Assembly (NCBI RefSeq): GCF_037976325.1
Contig: NZ_CP150265.1
Coordinates: 4,645,501 to 4,709,500 of the forward strand
Source: Paenibacillus sp. FSL K6-3182
GTDB lineage: Bacteria > Bacillota > Bacilli > Paenibacillales > Paenibacillaceae
Direction of reading: 5' to 3'
Length of the DNA: 64,000 bases
Shown: piece after piece, positions 60,649-64,000 of the stretch
Numbering within the stretch: position 1 is the stretch's first letter
How the letters are laid out: each line of letters begins with the position of its first letter
The notes under the pieces: model-generated
Databases searched by the model: none
What the model saw: only the letters and a program-made list of their open reading frames with translations
What the model was told of the DNA's origin: nothing
Program-made: the position numbers and the translations under genes

Positions 60649-61380
60649 TTAAACGCCTTTCTTATTGCCCCATACCCAGGTATGAAGCTGCGGCAGAACG
60701 TGTACCCGCTTTAAATCCTGATTCGGCATAACCTTCTCGATTAGCCATTCATAACGCTCCAATAAATAAGGAAGCATGAGCTGCGGCTCCGTTTCCTGCA
60801 AGTTTCCATTGCCTGCCTGCAAATAAAATGGAACCATTGGATACCTGAGGTGAACGTATGTCGCGTACTCTAGATCATCCTCGTCGAAAACGACTGTTTT
60901 TAAGCAAAAGCTAGTTGATTTCCGATTCAGTTTGGACACGATTTCATCGAGCTTCGACCAGTCTGTCTTCATGCCAGAGCTCGGCGGCTTAGGCGACAAA
61001 GTGAGCTCATCAATCGACCAAAACCAGTCCTGCCAACGACTCCCTTGTGTCTCCAGTGCAACGCTGATGTTTTGTTTATGGAGCTCATCAACAAATTCAC
61101 CCAGCTGCGCGAGCAGTGCGGGATTGCCGCCGGAAATCGTCACATGCTCAAACGTATTTCCACCTATTTCTTTTAATCTCTCTATTATTTCAAATGCTGT
61201 CAGCATGCGAATATCTTCTTTGCCGCTGCCGTCCCAAGTAAATGCCGAATCGCACCAAGAGCAGCTGTAATCGCAGCCAGCAGTACGAACGAACATCGTT
61301 TTCCGGCCAATAACCATACCTTCTCCTTGGACCGTTGGGCCGAATATTTCCATTACAGGAATTCGTTTATTGGATGGCAT
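60649..61380 (-). CDS. queE: 7-carboxy-7-deazaguanine synthase (radical SAM)
   Basis: 243 residues. Radical SAM cysteines in AGCDYSCSWCD (CxxxCxxC) near residue 35; TVQGEGMVIGRKT and SGGNPALL also fit QueE. Converts carboxytetrahydropterin to CDG. GGGAGGCGG precedes the ATG at 61380, two bases after the queD stop. Confidence 0.95.
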   Translation of the reverse strand: MPSNKRIPVMEIFGPTVQGEGMVIGRKTMFVRTAGCDYSCSWCDSAFTWDGSGKEDIRMLTAFEIIERLKEIGGNTFEHVTISGGNPALLAQLGEFVDELHKQNISVALETQGSRWQDWFWSIDELTLSPKPPSSGMKTDWSKLDEIVSKLNRKSTSFCLKTVVFDEDDLEYATYVHLRYPMVPFYLQAGNGNLQETEPQLMLPYLLERYEWLIEKVMPNQDLKRVHVLPQLHTWVWGNKKGV

Positions 61381-61382
61381 CG

Positions 61383-61820
61383 TTAGACCGCCTCCCGCTT
61401 CGGACGATAAATACAATAGCTCGTCGGCGTTTCACGCAAAAAGACTTGAACGCATTGCGGACGATTTACAGTACCATCCAAATGGCGCTGAACGATGTCG
61501 CTAATCGTTCGTGCTACCACTTCAGTCGTAGGAAAACGATCGGGCAACACATTGCTAAAGTGTTCGTTGTCGTCATTCAGCAAAGAATGGTCAAAACGAT
61601 CATGAATCAACCTTTTAATTATGGCGAAGTTGACAAGAAAACCTGCCTCGTCAAGCTCATCGCCTGCAACTGTTACATTCGCATAATACGTATGGCCATG
61701 AAGCTGCTGGCATTTTCCAGCCTCTTCACTCGGTACGAAGTGAGCTGCTGCAAAGTGAAAATCCTTATTAAGCTCATAACTATAGCTATGCTGTGCGGCC
61801 GGATAAATCTGCTGCATCAT
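61383..61820 (-). CDS. queD: 6-carboxy-5,6,7,8-tetrahydropterin synthase
   Basis: 145 residues. Zinc-binding histidines in FHFAAAHF and LHGHTYYANV; catalytic FDHSLLND and later PTTEVVARTI. Makes carboxytetrahydropterin from dihydroneopterin triphosphate. Starts ten bases after queC with TAGGGTG upstream. Confidence 0.95.
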   Translation of the reverse strand: MMQQIYPAAQHSYSYELNKDFHFAAAHFVPSEEAGKCQQLHGHTYYANVTVAGDELDEAGFLVNFAIIKRLIHDRFDHSLLNDDNEHFSNVLPDRFPTTEVVARTISDIVQRHLDGTVNRPQCVQVFLRETPTSYCIYRPKREAV

Positions 61821-61829
61821 CGCTTCACC

Positions 61830-62480
61830 CTAAATGCGCTGGACTAAATATTCGTCCAACCCATTCCTTCGAAGCTGGCAAGCAGGACAATCTCCGCAAC
61901 CATCCGCAATAATCCCGTTATAGCAGGTCAATGTGCGTTCACGGACAAAATCGAAGGCGCCCAGCTCATCCGCAAGCTTCCATGTCTCGGCTTTGTTCAG
62001 CCACATAAGCGGTGTATCGATCACAAACGGATAGTCCATCGACAAGTTCAGCGTCACATTCAACGACTTTACGAATATATCCCGGCAGTCCGGATATCCA
62101 CTAAAGTCCGTTTCGCATACTCCTGTTACGATATGTTTCGCACCAAGCTGCTTTGCAAGCACTGCTGCGAACGTAAGAAATAAGAGATTGCGGCCATCAA
62201 CAAAAGTTGTAGGCAGCTCTCCTTCTTTTTGCTCAATAGCGATATCGTCTCTTGTGAGTGCATTAGGTGCCAATTGATTAAGAAGGGACATATCAAGAAT
62301 ATGATGCTTAATCTGAAGTTCCTTGGCAATATCCGCCGCGCAATCCAGCTCAAGCTTATGCCGCTGCCCATAGTTGAACGTAACGGCCTCTACCTCCGCG
62401 AATCGTTCCATTGCCCAAAATAAACAGGTCGTGCTGTCCTGACCGCCGCTAAACACAACGATCGCTTTTTCTGATTTCAT
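61830..62480 (-). CDS. queC: 7-cyano-7-deazaguanine synthase
   Basis: 216 residues. P-loop-like [13 protein letters not shown] near the N-terminus, [12 protein letters not shown], and zinc site C-x8-C-x2-C-x2-C in the C-terminus ([16 protein letters not shown]). Makes preQ0 from CDG. GGGAGATG precedes the ATG at 62480; the frame to 62552 extends into the riboswitch terminator and is not used. Confidence 0.95.
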   Translation of the reverse strand: MKSEKAIVVFSGGQDSTTCLFWAMERFAEVEAVTFNYGQRHKLELDCAADIAKELQIKHHILDMSLLNQLAPNALTRDDIAIEQKEGELPTTFVDGRNLLFLTFAAVLAKQLGAKHIVTGVCETDFSGYPDCRDIFVKSLNVTLNLSMDYPFVIDTPLMWLNKAETWKLADELGAFDFVRERTLTCYNGIIADGCGDCPACQLRRNGLDEYLVQRI

Positions 62481-62558
62481 GCTGCATCTCCCTCTCTGAT
62501 GTGAGAAGACCTGAGATCGCTTGAATTCCTTCGTATGTACATAAAAAACCAAAGAAAC

Positions 62559-62590
62559 GGCGCGAAGCGTTAAAAAAACCGCTTCGCGCC
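62559..62590 (-). terminator. Terminator in the leader of the queCDEF operon
   Basis: GGCGCGAAGCG and CGCTTCGCGCC around an A/T-rich loop; on the minus strand followed by TTTCTTTGGTTTTTT. It lies between the preQ1 riboswitch and queC, so ligand binding probably controls termination here. Confidence 0.88.
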
Positions 62591-62635
62591 GAACGCGAAA
62601 ACGACGATGTCACCTAATGGGACAATCGTTTCGCA

Positions 62636-62668
62636 TAGTTTTTTATAGAGGGAGTTCGCGAACCTCTC
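62636..62668 (-). ncRNA. preQ1-I riboswitch
   Basis: Minus-strand GAGAGGTTCGCGAACTCCC followed by TCTATAAAAAACTA matches the preQ1 class I consensus: an AGAGGTTC stem-loop and the A-rich tail that forms the pseudoknot. It is about 45 bases before the terminator and 155 before queC, so queuosine-precursor levels should control queC-D-E-F. Confidence 0.9.
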
Positions 62669-62821
62669 CCGAGAGCTATCATTGTCCGTAGACAACAGCT
62701 TCGGAGTTTCTTCTTCAGTTGTTCATTCACAAGTACTATAGCATAGCTTCTTGCTTAAAGAAACAGACAGTATTTCACTGTAAATATTAGGAACTTAGAG
62801 GGCTGGAATATAAAAAAACAT

Positions 62822-63343
62822 CTATCCAGCAATCTCTTTCAGCTTCATCAAAGTCTTAAGGACATGATCAATTAGCTCCGGAATATCCTCCATTTGCTCT
62901 TCGCCTATTTTGCGACTAAAGCCAAGCTCGATTACATTCGAATAGGTAGGCAGCTCCGTGCCAAAAAGGTAGCTTATCGTTTGTGTCGGTTCTATATCCG
63001 GCTCCCAAATACGCTGCATGACTTGCTTAATTTGGCTGCACTGCGTAGCGACATCCGTCACTTCCATGAAGAAACGAATTCGAAGCGAGCATGCAGGGGT
63101 CTCGCCCGTCAGCTCCAATATTTCCGCCGCCAAATCCTTAAGCGAAGCAGTCAGCTGAATTTCTGCAGACACCCCAGCATATTCAGCAAGCTTAAACTCA
63201 AGCATAAATTCTCGCGACATAACCGCCAGCTCTAGACGATCTACCCGGTTGATAATATCAATTTTCCGGTCGAGCGTATCCAAATCATAGAGCTGATTCT
63301 CAAAGACTACTTTCAAATTTTCATAAACAGTTGGATCAAACAT
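62822..63343 (-). CDS. Conserved hypothetical protein
   Basis: 173 residues, acidic, mixed alpha/beta, no membrane segment: FDPTVYENLKVVFENQLYDLD at the start, LELAVMSREFMLEFKLAEY, and IELGFSRKIGEEQ with a helical C-terminus. GAGGGAAA precedes the ATG. I do not recognise a family. A 9+9 palindrome (63361-63388) sits just upstream. Confidence 0.8.
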   Translation of the reverse strand: MFDPTVYENLKVVFENQLYDLDTLDRKIDIINRVDRLELAVMSREFMLEFKLAEYAGVSAEIQLTASLKDLAAEILELTGETPACSLRIRFFMEVTDVATQCSQIKQVMQRIWEPDIEPTQTISYLFGTELPTYSNVIELGFSRKIGEEQMEDIPELIDHVLKTLMKLKEIAG

Positions 63344-63360
63344 CGATTTCCCTCACTTAT

Positions 63361-63388
63361 ACTACAATATCGTCTTTGCTATTGTAGT
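63361..63388. promoter_or_regulatory. 9+9 palindrome between divergent genes
   Basis: ACTACAATA and TATTGTAGT with a 10-base spacer, 18 bases before the start of the hypothetical gene. Spacing of two half-sites by about two helical turns fits a dimeric repressor site. Confidence 0.5.
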
Positions 63389-63497
63389 CGATAAGAGAAA
63401 CAGAATCGAGCCTTCGATCCGCTTTTTTAACACTTTAATCTATACCGAAGTCCATATTTGTAATATTATTGCAATAAAGAAAAGAGGTGCTGCATCG

Positions 63498-64000
63498 ATG
63501 AAAATAGCTTTTATTTTATTTGATGGCGTTACTTTTTTGGATTTTGTCGGCTTCTATGATGTCATCACTCGATTGAAGTACTACGAATCAACAAAAGAGT
63601 TCTCTTGGGATATTTGTGGGCTGCAGGAAGAGGTTACGGATGAGCTTGGCATGACGATTAAAATCAATCAAGTCAAGCCGGATCTCACGCAATATGACCT
63701 CATTTTCATTCCCGGTGGACTTGGAACAAGAGCGTTAAGATTTGATGATTCGTTCACCGCTTGGATAAAGGAGGCCCAGCAGGCAGAGTATATCGTATCG
63801 GTTTGCACAGGATCGCTGCTGCTTGGAGCTGCTGGTTATCTGACCAATAAAAACGCGACCACTCATCCGTTCGCCTATGATTTATTAGAGCCCTACTGTA
63901 AAGAGGTTATTCGCTCACGAATTGTACGGGACGGCAATGTCATTACAGCTGGAGGAGTTGCCACCTCGATTGACTTGGGTCTTTACATCATCGGTTTTTT
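63498..64000 (+). CDS. DJ-1/PfpI-family protein (5' part, runs off window)
   Basis: At least 167 codons, open to the window end, so incomplete. MKIAFILFDGVTFLDFVGFY is a typical start; LIFIPGGLGTRA and the nucleophile-elbow cysteine in VSVCTGSLLLGAAG are present, and ITAGGVATSIDLGLYI follows. Members include regulators, glyoxalase-like enzymes and chaperones. AAGAGGTG precedes the ATG. Confidence 0.92.
   Translation, partial: MKIAFILFDGVTFLDFVGFYDVITRLKYYESTKEFSWDICGLQEEVTDELGMTIKINQVKPDLTQYDLIFIPGGLGTRALRFDDSFTAWIKEAQQAEYIVSVCTGSLLLGAAGYLTNKNATTHPFAYDLLEPYCKEVIRSRIVRDGNVITAGGVATSIDLGLYIIGF

Noticed and set aside
1..64000. Prophage, insertion sequence or integrated island
   Set aside because: No integrase, transposase, phage structural gene or tRNA-flanked boundary was seen; composition is largely even.

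Overview
The window looks like a chromosomal segment of a Paenibacillus-type member of the Bacillales. The gene content points there: a hemE-hemH-hemY heme operon, an LTA-synthase-type enzyme, homologues of B. subtilis YtxG/YtxH, YutE, YpsA, YuzB and YkvA, strong AGGAGG ribosome binding sites and frequent TTG/GTG starts. A Gram-positive type IV pilus cluster without a secretin fits the same picture. I see no rRNA, tRNA, prophage, insertion sequence or CRISPR array. All gene names are family recognition by eye; no database search was run.

Layout. 1-2.5 kb: end of a small gene, a small membrane protein and oligoendopeptidase F with two possible in-frame starts. 2.6-4.8 kb: a divergent HxlR regulator/SDR pair with operator palindromes, a DinB-fold protein and a 112-bp-period palindrome array. 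4.9-11.5 kb, minus strand: DUF92 membrane protein, GDPD, CapA-like phosphatase and hemEHY. 11.7-22.4 kb: type IV pilus locus with pilM-N-O behind a large repeat-rich pilin-like protein, two plus-strand minor pilins, an unusual prepilin peptidase, a major pilin, pilC, pilT and pilB. 22.7-24.8 kb: MFS exporter that appears leaderless, then a second array with the same 112-bp architecture. 24.8-30.4 kb: O-methyltransferase, RlmL-type methyltransferase, LTA-synthase-like enzyme and a YlbL-type PDZ/Lon protease. 30.4-34.2 kb, minus strand: an ADP-ribosyltransferase-like gene (DUF3990) overlapping a small helical gene, a DUF1450 protein, a His-rich IscA-fold protein, YkvA-like, M14 peptidase and glutamate racemase. 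34.5-38.5 kb: SDR, cytoplasmic GH13 glycosidase and GlgC. 38.6-46.6 kb: ytxGH, an Fe-S-type regulator and many small genes, including an unannotated 38-residue membrane protein, plus a diguanylate cyclase. 46.6-49.1 kb: ArsR regulator divergent from an MFS exporter over a 15+15 bp operator, then AlkD. 49.2-56 kb: secreted SLH-type protein, NUDIX, pentapeptide repeat, S66 peptidase, ArsR/DUF2087 regulator, YpsA, and a second repeat family built on TAACGGACAT. 56-59.7 kb: TPP-riboswitch operon for a pyrimidine-precursor ABC transporter and ThiD. 60.1-62.7 kb: queC-D-E-F behind a preQ1-I riboswitch. The right edge carries a hypothetical gene and a truncated DJ-1/PfpI gene.

The best-supported functional modules are heme synthesis (hemE-H-Y), pilus assembly, thiamine-precursor salvage and queuosine-precursor synthesis. 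The signals I find most worth following are the two palindrome arrays that share exact 51/61-bp spacing at sites 20 kb apart, the DUF3990/small-protein overlap, the pilin-like repeat protein with a cysteine-less prepilin peptidase, and the alternative N-terminus of PepF.
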